From the NCBI GenBank assembly GCA_900770535.1, contig CAAHDV010000134.1:1-15008 (forward strand): a stretch of DNA of 15,008 nucleotides. Reading direction: 5' to 3'. Below the pieces are notes generated by a model that was given only the letters and a program-made list of their open reading frames with translations, did no database searches and was not told where the DNA came from. The translations under genes and the position numbers were made by a program. Below are positions 7,296 through 14,707 of the stretch, piece after piece. Position 1 is the stretch's first letter, and each line of letters starts with the position of its first letter. Origin of the DNA: Lachnospiraceae bacterium. GTDB taxonomy: Bacteria > Bacillota > Clostridia > Lachnospirales > Lachnospiraceae.

Positions 7296-8168
7296 ATGGC
7301 TGAGCAGGAAAAGGCAGCAGGCAAGTTATATCTTTGCGCGACACCCATCGGAAATCTGGATGATATTACGCTGCGCGTACTCAATACGTTAAAGGAAGCA
7401 GACCTGATTGCCGCAGAGGATACCAGACACAGCATTAAGCTGCTGAACCATTTCGGGATCAAGACCCCGATGACAAGCTATCATGAATACAACAAAATTG
7501 ACAAGGCACGCTATCTGGTGGAGCAGATGCGTCAGGGCGTGAACATTGCGCTGGTGACAGACGCCGGAACACCGGGTATTTCTGATCCGGGCGAGGAGCT
7601 GGTGAAGCAGTGCTATGAGGCGGGCATTGAGGTGACGTCCCTTCCGGGGCCGGCAGCCTGCATTACAGCGCTGACCATATCCGGACTGGCTACGAGACGG
7701 TTCTGCTTTGAGGCTTTTCTTCCGGTGGATAAAAAGGAGCGTCAGTGGATTCTGGAGGAATTAAAGACAGAAACCCGTACCATGATCGTGTATGAGGCGC
7801 CGCATCATCTGGTGAGGACTCTGCAGGAACTTTCTGACGCGCTTGGAGCGGACCGCCGCATTACCATCTGCAGGGAGCTGACCAAAAAGTATGAGGAAGC
7901 TTACCGGACCACCTTCGCGGAGGCACTGGAGCGCTACGGGACCGAGGAGCCGAAGGGCGAGTGTGTCATCGTGATTGAGGGAAAGAGCATCGGAGAGCTG
8001 AAGGCGGAGCAGCAGAAATCCTGGGAAGAGATGAGTCTGGAGGAGCATATGGATCTCTATCTGAACCAGGACATTGACCGGAAAGAGGCCATGAAGCAGG
8101 TGGCGAAGGACAGGGGAATCGCAAAACGGGATGTGTACCGCATGCTGACGGAGCAGAAGGAACGATAA
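7296..8168 (+). CDS. rsmI: 16S rRNA (cytidine1402-2'-O)-methyltransferase
   Basis: The gene encodes 290 residues. RsmI methylates the 2'-O of C1402 in the ribosomal decoding centre. Family motifs are LCATPIGNLDDITLRV near residue 14, AAEDTRHS near 40, the glycine-rich DAGTPGISDPG near 90, and SLPGPAA near 110. A C-terminal helical tail (about 240-290) ends in RDVYRML. A perfect AGGAGG is 5 bases before the ATG, and trmN6 ends 24 bases upstream. B. subtilis has the GIY-YIG gene yazA between these two, but here nothing intervenes. It is probably the last gene of the operon. Confidence 0.96.
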   Translation: MAEQEKAAGKLYLCATPIGNLDDITLRVLNTLKEADLIAAEDTRHSIKLLNHFGIKTPMTSYHEYNKIDKARYLVEQMRQGVNIALVTDAGTPGISDPGEELVKQCYEAGIEVTSLPGPAACITALTISGLATRRFCFEAFLPVDKKERQWILEELKTETRTMIVYEAPHHLVRTLQELSDALGADRRITICRELTKKYEEAYRTTFAEALERYGTEEPKGECVIVIEGKSIGELKAEQQKSWEEMSLEEHMDLYLNQDIDRKEAMKQVAKDRGIAKRDVYRMLTEQKER

Positions 8169-8184
8169 CTGACTGGAAATGTCG

Positions 8185-8238
8185 GCCGCAAATTTGGATC
8201 AGAATGAGGAAAAGGAAAGACCGATCCGAGTTTGCGGC
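8185..8238. repeat. 16-bp inverted repeat after rsmI (no T-tract)
   Basis: Arm 8185-8200 (GCCGCAAATTTGGATC) pairs with 8223-8238 along all 16 positions, two of them G-T wobbles in the plus-strand RNA, around a 22-base purine-rich loop. The plus strand continues into an A run, not T, so it is not a textbook intrinsic terminator. It could be an mRNA 3'-end or processing hairpin for rsmI, or a leader structure for the next gene. Confidence 0.7.
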
Positions 8239-8245
8239 AAAAAAA

Positions 8246-8260
8246 TGGCAAATTATGCCA
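8246..8260. repeat. Short palindrome TGGCA-N5-TGCCA upstream of the XRE gene
   Basis: TGGCA (8246-8250) and TGCCA (8256-8260) form a 15-base dyad about 100 bases before the XRE regulator gene. A further TGGCA half-site is at 8296-8300. The size and place fit an operator, perhaps for autoregulation, but this is only inference. Confidence 0.35.
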
Positions 8261-8355
8261 AAATTCCGTCTTATATTATCAAAATATTAAATCTATGGCA
8301 TGTCTTCGAAATCCAATAAGATAGAGATATTCAAAGGAGAAGGAGATATGACATC

Positions 8356-8691
8356 ATGGAGAACGAAAGGCTGCTGGCGAAGATAGAAGATTTGATGAAG
8401 CAGAGGGGGTACAGCCGTTACCGGCTTTCTCAGTTAAGTGGGATTAAACAATCGACTCTTACAACGATGTTTAACAAGCGGAGTACCGTCAGCATTGACA
8501 CTTTGACCAAGATCAGTCAGGCATTCGGCATGAAGTGTTCGGAATTTTTAAGTCTGGTTGAGGATGATCCGGAAGCGAATACCGCAAAAGATTTTCCTGT
8601 ATGCGAGTGGGAGGCACTGAATAAGGACCGCAAGCATGTGGTGGTTCTGATGATGCGTCTTTTAAAGGATGAACAGGCTGAAATAAAATAA
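8356..8691 (+). CDS. XRE-family helix-turn-helix transcriptional regulator
   Basis: The gene encodes 111 residues. An N-terminal Cro/C1-type helix-turn-helix spans about 5-65: YSRYRLSQLSGIKQSTLTTM holds the turn and recognition helix, followed by SIDTLTKISQAFGM, typical of the fourth and fifth helices. The short C-terminal part (about 70-111) has no known ligand domain. The AGGAG at 8341-8345 lies 10 bases before the ATG; an ATG at 8348 is out of frame and too close. The gene stands alone between rsmI and the fab operon with its own terminator. In Streptococcus the MarR-type regulator fabT lies directly before fabH, and in B. subtilis abrB follows the rsmI homologue. This gene belongs to neither family. 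Its targets are unknown. Confidence 0.9.
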   Translation: MENERLLAKIEDLMKQRGYSRYRLSQLSGIKQSTLTTMFNKRSTVSIDTLTKISQAFGMKCSEFLSLVEDDPEANTAKDFPVCEWEALNKDRKHVVVLMMRLLKDEQAEIK

Positions 8692-8696
8692 TAATA

Positions 8697-8740
8697 AAGA
8701 AGAGTTTTGTCGGGAAATATTGCTTGACAAAACTCTTTTT
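8697..8740 (+). terminator. Intrinsic terminator after the XRE gene
   Basis: An 11-bp perfect stem (AGAGTTTTGTC 8701-8711 with 8726-8736), extended by A/T pairs, runs into TTTT (8737-8740). The loop is about 14 bases. It separates the regulator from the fab operon. Confidence 0.88.
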
Positions 8741-8752
8741 ATTCTATAAGAT
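8724..8752 (+). promoter_or_regulatory. Probable fab operon promoter
   Basis: A perfect TTGACA (8724-8729), lying in the 3' arm of the preceding terminator, is followed 17 bases later by TAAGAT (8747-8752). TATAAG (8745-8750) with a 15-base spacer is the alternative. The start would be near 8758-8760, immediately before the TTTGA/TCAAA repeats. Confidence 0.5.
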
Positions 8753-8760
8753 ATAAAACG

Positions 8761-8790
8761 TCAAAATACTTTGAATATCAAAACATTTGA
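8761..8790. promoter_or_regulatory. FabT-like operator: overlapping TTTGA/TCAAA palindromes
   Basis: TCAAA (8761), TTTGA (8770), TCAAA (8778) and TTTGA (8786) make three overlapping dyads. The central one is TTTGAATATCAAA (8770-8782). This form closely resembles the operator of FabT, the MarR-family repressor of streptococcal and lactococcal fab operons. The repeats sit just downstream of the predicted transcription start, where a bound repressor would block transcription. The match is from memory of the motif, and the regulator is not in the window. Confidence 0.6.
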
Positions 8791-8858
8791 AATTAAAAGT
8801 AAATAGAAGGCTGTTGTGACAAGAGACAGCACGAATTCAAGAGGAAACAGGTACGAGC

Positions 8859-9824
8859 ATGACAGGCAGAATTATTGGAACCGGTTCTTATGTTCCGGAG
8901 CGGATTGTGACGAATGAAGAATTGGCAGGGGTTGTGGAGACCAGTGACGAGTGGATCGTTACCCGCACGGGAATCCATGAGCGCCGGATCGCGGAGACGG
9001 AAGGCACCAGCGTGCTGGCGTCCAGAGCGGCAGAGCGTGCCCTGGAAGACGCAAAGGTATCGGCAGAGGAGATCGATTTTATTCTGCTTGCGACATCCTC
9101 ACCGGATCACTGTTTCCCAAATGGAGCCTGCGAGGTACAGGCGGCCATTGGCGCGGTTCACGCCATGGCGTTTGACATCAGTGCCGCATGTTCCGGCTTT
9201 GAGATCGCGCTCAGTACTGCTCAGGCTTTTATTCAGGCTGGAGTGTACCGGACCGGACTTATTATCGGCGCAGACTGCTTAAGCAAGCTGACCGACTGGA
9301 GTGACCGGGCAACCTGTGTTCTGTTCGGAGATGGCGCGGGGGCGGCAGTCATCCAGGCGGATGAGGAAGCTGGTATCATTCACACGGTCATGGGGTCCGA
9401 CGGAGCCAGAGGCATGGTGCTTTCCTGTCTGGCCCGCAGCGAGGGAAATTTCCTGAATGGAAAAACTCCAGAGCTTGGATACATCTACATGAATGGTCAG
9501 GAGGTATTCAAGTTTGCGGTAAAGAAGGTTCCGGAGTGCATCCATCAGGTGCTTTCCGAGAGCAAAACGGATATTGAGGAGATTAAGTACTTCGTTCTGC
9601 ATCAGGCCAATTACCGGATCTGCGAGGCGGTGGCCAAGCGGTTAAAGCAGCCCTTTGACAAGGTGCCCATGAACATTGACAAGTATGGAAATACTTCCGG
9701 CGCTACGGTGCCGATCCTGTTAGACCAGTTGAACCGGGAAGGAAAGTTAACCCGGGGGGATAAGCTGGTGCTGGCGGGCTTTGGCGGCGGCCTCACCTGG
9801 GGCGCTGTTTTGTTAACCTGGTAG
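8859..9824 (+). CDS. fabH: 3-oxoacyl-ACP synthase III
   Basis: The gene encodes 321 residues, normal length. FabH condenses an acyl-CoA primer with malonyl-ACP to start fatty acid synthesis. The catalytic triad is visible: Cys111 in DISAACSGF, His248 in VLHQANYRI and Asn278 in KYGNTSGA. The N-terminus has the usual GTGSYVPE and TSDEWIVTRTGI. It is the first gene of the operon and has a long leader with FabT-like repeats. Only a weak site (GAGGA, about 14 bases away) precedes the ATG. The primer preference (acetyl or branched) cannot be read from sequence. Confidence 0.97.
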   Translation: MTGRIIGTGSYVPERIVTNEELAGVVETSDEWIVTRTGIHERRIAETEGTSVLASRAAERALEDAKVSAEEIDFILLATSSPDHCFPNGACEVQAAIGAVHAMAFDISAACSGFEIALSTAQAFIQAGVYRTGLIIGADCLSKLTDWSDRATCVLFGDGAGAAVIQADEEAGIIHTVMGSDGARGMVLSCLARSEGNFLNGKTPELGYIYMNGQEVFKFAVKKVPECIHQVLSESKTDIEEIKYFVLHQANYRICEAVAKRLKQPFDKVPMNIDKYGNTSGATVPILLDQLNREGKLTRGDKLVLAGFGGGLTWGAVLLTW

Positions 9825-9875
9825 TATGGAACCAAATCCGGTTCCTTCAAATTATAAAAGAAAACATTTCATATT

Positions 9876-9882
9876 AAAGGAG
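9876..9882 (+). promoter_or_regulatory. Ribosome binding site of acpP
   Basis: AAAGGAG is 9 bases before the ATG at 9892. It rules out the in-frame ATG at 9826, which has no site and would add 22 residues atypical of ACP. Confidence 0.85.
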
Positions 9883-9891
9883 ATCAAAATT

Positions 9892-10125
9892 ATGTTAGAG
9901 AAGATGAAAGAAATCATTGCAGACCAGTTAAGCGTAGATGCAGACAGCATCACCGAGGCTTCTTCCTTCAAAGAGGATTTAGGCGCTGATTCCCTGGACC
10001 TGTTCGAGTTAGTTATGGCTCTTGAGGATGAGTACTCTGTAGAGATCCCGTCTGATGATCTGCAGAACCTGCTGACCGTTGGCGATGTTATGAATTACCT
10101 GAAGGAGAAAGGTGTAGAGGCGTAA
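9892..10125 (+). CDS. acpP: Acyl carrier protein
   Basis: The gene encodes 77 residues from the ATG at 9892, the standard ACP length. The phosphopantetheine attachment serine is Ser34 in GADSLDLFE. The protein is strongly acidic, with the expected four-helix pattern (MKEIIADQLSV, LDLFELVMALEDEY, SDDLQNLLTVGDVMNYL). It carries the growing acyl chain between all the Fab enzymes encoded around it. The stop codon lies in the loop of a terminator-like hairpin that may limit read-through into fabK. Confidence 0.97.
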   Translation: MLEKMKEIIADQLSVDADSITEASSFKEDLGADSLDLFELVMALEDEYSVEIPSDDLQNLLTVGDVMNYLKEKGVEA

Positions 10126-10142
10126 GCCCTGCACCCTTTTTT
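10111..10142 (+). terminator. Terminator/attenuator overlapping the acpP stop codon
   Basis: GGTGTAGAGGC (10111-10121) pairs with GCCCTGCACC (10126-10135), with one bulged A (10118) and one G-T wobble, around the loop GTAA. C10136 and six T (10137-10142) follow. The loop holds part of the stop codon. No new promoter is evident before fabK, so it is probably a partial terminator inside the operon. Confidence 0.7.
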
Positions 10143-10220
10143 AGACAGCACATCAGGCTTGCGTCTGGGACACGATTTTGAACGAGTAGCTGATAAAAAG
10201 CGGGAAGTTGGAGGAGTCAG

Positions 10221-11147
10221 ATGAAAACAAGAATTACAGAACTCTTAGGCATTGAGCACCCGATCATTCAGGGTGGTATGGCATGGGTGGCAGAGAGCCA
10301 TCTGGCAGCAGCAGTATCTGCAGCAGGCGGTCTGGGACTGATTGGCGGAGCAAACGCTCCGGCAGAGGTAATCCGCAATTACATCCGCGAGGTAAAGGCA
10401 GTAACCGACAAGCCCTTTGGCGTAAACGTCATGCTGATGAGCCCGTATGCCGATGAGGTGGCAAAGGTTGTCGTGGAGGAAGGCGTAAAGGTCGTAACCA
10501 CTGGCGCCGGAAACCCGGAGAAATATATGGAGATGTGGAAGGCAGCAGGCATTAAGGTAATCCCGGTTGTAGCTTCCGTAGCTCTGGCAAAGAGAATGGA
10601 GCGCTACGGCGCAGACGCGGTTGTGGCAGAGGGAACCGAGTCCGGCGGACACATCGGTGAGGCAACTACCATGACCCTGGTTCCGCAGGTTGTGGACGCT
10701 GTTTCCATTCCGGTCATCGCAGCAGGCGGTATCGGTGACGGACGCGGCATCGCGGCAGCATTTATGCTGGGCGCAGAGGCTGTTCAGATGGGAACCCGTT
10801 TCCTGGTTGCAAAGGAATGTACCGTGCATCAGAACTACAAGGATCGTGTCTTAAAGGCAAAGGATATTGATTCCACCGTAACTGGCCGTACCCACGGACA
10901 TCCGGTACGCTGCTTAAGAAACCAGATGACCAGAGAGTATGTGAAGCTGGAAAACGAAGGCAAGAGCTTTGAGGAGCTGGAGTATTTAACCCTCGGAGCT
11001 CTTCGCAAAGCGGTTCAGGAAGGTGATGTCACCAACGGAACCGTAATGGCAGGACAGATTGCAGGCATGGTTTCCAAAGAACAGACCTGCAAGGAAATGA
11101 TCGATGAGATGATGGCACAGGCAGAAGCGCTTCTGGGCCGCAAGTAA
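10221..11147 (+). CDS. fabK: Enoyl-ACP reductase II (FMN-dependent)
   Basis: The gene encodes 308 residues, a flavoprotein of the nitronate monooxygenase/FabK fold. It reduces trans-2-enoyl-ACP, the last step of each cycle. Visible are the N-terminal PIIQGGMAWV, GGLGLIGG, the key histidine His144 in ESGGHIGE (same number as in the Streptococcus pneumoniae enzyme), the FMN phosphate loop AAGGIGDGRG and GTRFLVAKE. It has a strong GGAGGAG site. FabK enzymes are known to be far less sensitive to triclosan than FabI. No other enoyl reductase is encoded in the window. Confidence 0.96.
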   Translation: MKTRITELLGIEHPIIQGGMAWVAESHLAAAVSAAGGLGLIGGANAPAEVIRNYIREVKAVTDKPFGVNVMLMSPYADEVAKVVVEEGVKVVTTGAGNPEKYMEMWKAAGIKVIPVVASVALAKRMERYGADAVVAEGTESGGHIGEATTMTLVPQVVDAVSIPVIAAGGIGDGRGIAAAFMLGAEAVQMGTRFLVAKECTVHQNYKDRVLKAKDIDSTVTGRTHGHPVRCLRNQMTREYVKLENEGKSFEELEYLTLGALRKAVQEGDVTNGTVMAGQIAGMVSKEQTCKEMIDEMMAQAEALLGRK

Positions 11148-11205
11148 AGCGTGGTACGGAAGGAAGCTGTGCAGAACAGACAGAAACAGAGTATTTGAAT
11201 AAAAA

Positions 11206-11210
11206 AGGAG
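11206..11210 (+). promoter_or_regulatory. Ribosome binding site of fabD
   Basis: AGGAG is 8 bases before the ATG at 11219. The in-frame TTG at 11195 lies upstream of this site and is rejected. A GTG at 11216 is a weaker alternative. Confidence 0.75.
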
Positions 11211-11218
11211 CAAGAGTG

Positions 11219-12145
11219 ATGAGTAAGATCGCATTTATTTACCCGGGACAGGGCGCGCAGGTATGCGGCATGGGACAGGATTTCTATGAGCAGACAAAGG
11301 CCGGAAAAGAGACCTTTGACCTGGCGAGTGATATTCTGGGATTCTCCGTTCCGGAGCTTTGCTTTACGGAGAATGACCGTCTGGATATCACCGAGTATAC
11401 CCAGGCAGCGATGGTGACCACCAGCATTGCCATGACCAAGGTACTGGAAGAACAGGGCGTAAAGCCGGATGTAACCGCAGGCTTAAGCCTGGGTGAATAT
11501 TGCGCACTCTATGCTGCCGGTGTTATGAGCGAGAAGGACGCCATCGCAACAGTAAGACAGAGAGGAATCCTGATGCAGCAGGCAGTTCCGGCAGGACAGG
11601 GCGCTATGGCAGCGGTTCTGGCTATGGATGCAGCGGCAATTGAGGAAACCATTGCTGATATCGAAGGCGTACAGATCGCAAACTACAACTGTCCGGGACA
11701 AATTGTTATTTCCGGAAAGAAAGAGGCAGTAGAAACTGCCTGCGAAAAGCTGAAAGAAGCTGGTGCAAAGCGTACCATCATGTTAAATGTAAGCGGACCG
11801 TTCCATTCCCGCATGCTGACCGGTGCAGGCGAGAAGCTGGGTGAGGTGCTGGAGCAGGTGGAGGTACATACCCCGCAGATCCCGTATGTGGCCAATGTGA
11901 CCGCGCAGTATGTAACGGACGCGGCAGAGGTAAAGCCGCTTCTGACCAAACAGGTTTCTTCTTCTGTCAGATGGGAGCAGAGTGTGCGCACCATGCTGGC
12001 TGACGGCGTGGATACCTTCGTGGAGATTGGACCGGGCAAAACCTTAAGCGGATTTATGAGAAAGATCGACAGAACCGTAAAGGTTCTTAATATAGAGAAA
12101 CTGGATGACGTGGCAAAAGTTGTGGAGGAACTGAAGGAATGTTAA
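11219..12145 (+). CDS. fabD: Malonyl-CoA:ACP transacylase
   Basis: The gene encodes 308 residues from the ATG at 11219. It transfers malonate from CoA to ACP. The N-terminus FIYPGQGAQ is characteristic. The nucleophile is Ser90 in GLSLGEY, Arg115 lies in VRQRG, and His196 in GPFHSRML completes the dyad. The stop overlaps the fabG start by 7 bases, consistent with coupled translation. fabK ends 71 bases upstream with no terminator between. Confidence 0.97.
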   Translation: MSKIAFIYPGQGAQVCGMGQDFYEQTKAGKETFDLASDILGFSVPELCFTENDRLDITEYTQAAMVTTSIAMTKVLEEQGVKPDVTAGLSLGEYCALYAAGVMSEKDAIATVRQRGILMQQAVPAGQGAMAAVLAMDAAAIEETIADIEGVQIANYNCPGQIVISGKKEAVETACEKLKEAGAKRTIMLNVSGPFHSRMLTGAGEKLGEVLEQVEVHTPQIPYVANVTAQYVTDAAEVKPLLTKQVSSSVRWEQSVRTMLADGVDTFVEIGPGKTLSGFMRKIDRTVKVLNIEKLDDVAKVVEELKEC

Positions 12146-12879
12146 CTGGCAAGATCGCAGTGGTGACCGGCGCAAGCCGCGGCATCGGAAAAGAAATCGC
12201 GAAGACCCTGGCAGCAAAGGGAGCAACCGTTGTTGTCAATTATAACGGTTCCGCAGCAAAGGCTGAGGAGACTGTAAAAGAGATCGAGGCACTGGGCGGC
12301 AAGGCAGAAGCCCTGCAGTGCAACGTGTCTGACTATGACAAGGCAGCAGAGATGATGGCTTATGTGGTGAAGACATACGGCCGTGTGGACATTCTGGTAA
12401 ATAACGCTGGAATCACCCGTGACAACCTGCTGATGAAGATGAGCGAGGAAGATTTTGACGCAGTGTTAAATACCAACTTAAAGGGCGCGTTCAACTGCAT
12501 CAAGCACATTTCCCGTCAGATGTTAAAGCAGAAGAGCGGACATATCGTAAATATCTCTTCCGTATCCGGTGTTATGGGAAATGCAGGACAGGTAAACTAC
12601 AGTGCTTCCAAAGCAGGCATCATCGGCATGACCAAGGCAGTGGCAAGAGAGATGGCAAGCCGCGGAATTACCTGCAACGCAGTGGCACCGGGCTTTATCA
12701 AGACCGATATGACGGATGTGCTGTCTGACACCATCAAGGAAAGCATTAATGCCCAGATTCCGATGAGAACATTCGGTGAGACTGCGGATGTGGCAAATCT
12801 GGTAGCATTTCTGGCATCTGACGAAGCAAAGTACATTACAGGACAGGTCATCTGCGTAGACGGCGGAATGGCGATCTAA
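12139..12879 (+). CDS. fabG: 3-oxoacyl-ACP reductase
   Basis: The gene encodes 246 residues. It is a short-chain dehydrogenase that uses NADPH to reduce 3-oxoacyl-ACP. The cofactor motif TGASRGIG is at about 10-17 and NNAG at about 88-91. Catalytic residues are Asn113 (NTNLKG), Ser141 (NISSVSG), Tyr154 and Lys158 (YSASK). The C-terminal [14 protein letters not shown] is typical of FabG. A GGAGG lies 11 bases before the ATG, inside fabD. Confidence 0.97.
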   Translation: MLTGKIAVVTGASRGIGKEIAKTLAAKGATVVVNYNGSAAKAEETVKEIEALGGKAEALQCNVSDYDKAAEMMAYVVKTYGRVDILVNNAGITRDNLLMKMSEEDFDAVLNTNLKGAFNCIKHISRQMLKQKSGHIVNISSVSGVMGNAGQVNYSASKAGIIGMTKAVAREMASRGITCNAVAPGFIKTDMTDVLSDTIKESINAQIPMRTFGETADVANLVAFLASDEAKYITGQVICVDGGMAI

Positions 12880-12894
12880 TATAGGAGAACAGAT

Positions 12895-14133
12895 ATGAGC
12901 AGACGAGTAGTAGTAACCGGCATGGGTGCCATCACCCCTATCGGCAACAGTGTAGAAGAATTCTGGAATGGTTTAAAAGAAAAGAAAGTCGGCATCGCGC
13001 CGATCACCTATTTTGACACCACAGATTACAAGGCAAAGCTGGCCGCAGAGGTTAAGGACTTTGATCCGAAGCAGTTCATGGATCCGAAGGCAGCAAAGAG
13101 AATGGAGCAGTTCTGCCAATTCGCAGTAGCAGCAACCAGACAGGCCGTTGAGGACGCAGGCCTTGATATGAGCCAGGAAGACCCGTTCCGCGTGGGCGTA
13201 AGCATTGGTTCCGGTATCGGAAGCCTGCAGTCCATCGAGCGCGAGTACAAGAAGCTTCTGGAAAAAGGACCGGGCCGCGTTAATCCGCTTCTGGTTCCGT
13301 TAATGATCAGCAACATGGCAGCAGGAAACGTCTCCATCCAGTTTGGCATGAAGGGCAAATGCATCAACGTGGTGACCGCATGCGCAACCGGTACTCACTC
13401 CATCGGTGAGGCATTCCGTACCATCCAGTATGGCGATGCGGACGTGATGGTAGCAGGCGGCGCTGAGGCAAGCATTAGCCCGATCGGTGTGGCAGGATTT
13501 ACTTCCCTGACGGCATTAAACACCACCGACGATCCGGCCCGGGCATCCATTCCGTTTGACGCAGAGCGCAGCGGCTTCATCATGGGCGAGGGCGCAGGCG
13601 TTGTTGTCTTAGAGTCCTTAGAGCACGCACAGGCAAGAGGCGCAAAGATTTACGCAGAGCTGGCTGGCTACGGCGCAACCGGTGACGCTTACCACATCAC
13701 TTCCCCGGCTGAGGACGGAAGCGGCGCGGCAAAGGCTATGGAGATGGCCATCGCAGACGCTGGCATGAAGCCGGAGGATGTCGATTACATCAACGCCCAC
13801 GGCACCAGCACCCACCACAATGATTTATTCGAGACTAAGGCCATCAAGATTGCGCTGGGTGATCACGCGTACAAGACCAAGATCAACTCCACCAAGTCTA
13901 TGATCGGACACCTTTTAGGTGCTGCAGGCGGCGTGGAATTCATCACCTGTGTCAAGTCCATTCAGGAGGGTTATGTTCACGCAACCGCAGGCCTTGAGAA
14001 GGATGATCCGGAGTGTGATCTGGATTACTGCAAGGGCGAGGGCGTACAGATGGATGTGAACTGCGCAATCTCCAATTCCCTGGGCTTCGGCGGACACAAC
14101 GCAACCCTGCTGGTAAGAAAATTTCAGGCATAG
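12895..14133 (+). CDS. fabF: 3-oxoacyl-ACP synthase II
   Basis: The gene encodes 412 residues, full length. FabF condenses malonyl-ACP with the acyl chain during elongation. The Cys-His-His triad is Cys163 in VTACATGTHS, His302 in NAHGTSTHHND and His339 in KSMIGHLLGAAGG. The end has the glycine-rich SLGFGGHNATL. An AGGAG lies 8 bases before the ATG. fabG ends 15 bases upstream. Confidence 0.97.
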   Translation: MSRRVVVTGMGAITPIGNSVEEFWNGLKEKKVGIAPITYFDTTDYKAKLAAEVKDFDPKQFMDPKAAKRMEQFCQFAVAATRQAVEDAGLDMSQEDPFRVGVSIGSGIGSLQSIEREYKKLLEKGPGRVNPLLVPLMISNMAAGNVSIQFGMKGKCINVVTACATGTHSIGEAFRTIQYGDADVMVAGGAEASISPIGVAGFTSLTALNTTDDPARASIPFDAERSGFIMGEGAGVVVLESLEHAQARGAKIYAELAGYGATGDAYHITSPAEDGSGAAKAMEMAIADAGMKPEDVDYINAHGTSTHHNDLFETKAIKIALGDHAYKTKINSTKSMIGHLLGAAGGVEFITCVKSIQEGYVHATAGLEKDDPECDLDYCKGEGVQMDVNCAISNSLGFGGHNATLLVRKFQA

Positions 14134-14186
14134 GAACCGCAAGGCTGCAGAATCGTTATGAGACATAAGTCTCCAGGAGGTATAGT

Positions 14187-14696
14187 ATGACGATTGATGA
14201 GATCGTAACACTGATTCAGGCTGTTTCCGATAACGGCCTGACCAGTTTTGTATATGAAGAGGGCGACCAGAAGCTGGTGCTCAAAAAGAAAAAGAAAAAA
14301 AACGTAGCGCAGGCTCCGGTTGCTCCGGTTGTGATTTCTCAGCCGGCCACACCGATGATGGGCGCAATGCCGATGCAGATGGCAGCAGCTCCGGCTGCAG
14401 TATCTGAGGCACCGGAAAAGGCTGCAGAGGAGAAGAAGGAGAGCACCCTGGACATTGGTTCTGACAAGGTTGTGACTTCTCCGCTGGTAGGAACCTTCTA
14501 TTCTTCCGCTTCTCCGGAGGCAGAGGCATTTGTAAAAGAAGGCGATACCGTAAAGAAAGGTCAGGTTCTTGGCATCATTGAGGCCATGAAGCTGATGAAC
14601 GAGATCGAGAGTGAGTATGACGGTGTGGTAGAGGCAGTTCTGGTGAACAACGAAGACGTGGTAGAGTACGGACAGCCGCTGTTCCGCATCCGATAG
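14187..14696 (+). CDS. accB: Biotin carboxyl carrier protein of acetyl-CoA carboxylase
   Basis: The gene encodes 169 residues. It carries carboxybiotin between biotin carboxylase and carboxyltransferase to make malonyl-CoA. The N-terminal helical part (1-32) is followed by a six-lysine run (34-39), then an Ala/Pro/Met-rich flexible linker (about 41-90). The C-terminal biotinyl domain (about 95-169) carries the biotinylated Lys135 in [10 protein letters not shown] strong AGGAGG precedes the ATG. The lysine run is coded by A5-G-A5-G-A8 (14283-14302), a tract where copying or reading slips are possible, though the frame is intact. Confidence 0.96.
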   Translation: MTIDEIVTLIQAVSDNGLTSFVYEEGDQKLVLKKKKKKNVAQAPVAPVVISQPATPMMGAMPMQMAAAPAAVSEAPEKAAEEKKESTLDIGSDKVVTSPLVGTFYSSASPEAEAFVKEGDTVKKGQVLGIIEAMKLMNEIESEYDGVVEAVLVNNEDVVEYGQPLFRIR

Positions 14697-14707
14697 GAGG
14701 ATATATT

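Noticed and set aside
9826..9891. ACP with a 22-residue N-terminal extension
   Set aside because: No ribosome binding site precedes it, ACP length is normal from 9892, and AAAGGAG is placed correctly for that ATG.
10159..10200. An internal promoter before fabK to offset the acpP terminator
   Set aside because: TTGCGT and TTGAAC are present but no -10 element lies at a suitable distance.
10245..10829. A 194-codon minus-strand open frame inside fabK
   Set aside because: It is antisense to a well-supported enzyme gene, with Cys/His-rich composition typical of a shadow frame and no expression signals.
14283..14302. Programmed frameshift at the A-rich tract in accB
   Set aside because: The zero frame continues correctly to the biotinyl domain, and poly-lysine near this point simply needs AAA/AAG codons. 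No alternative product is evident.
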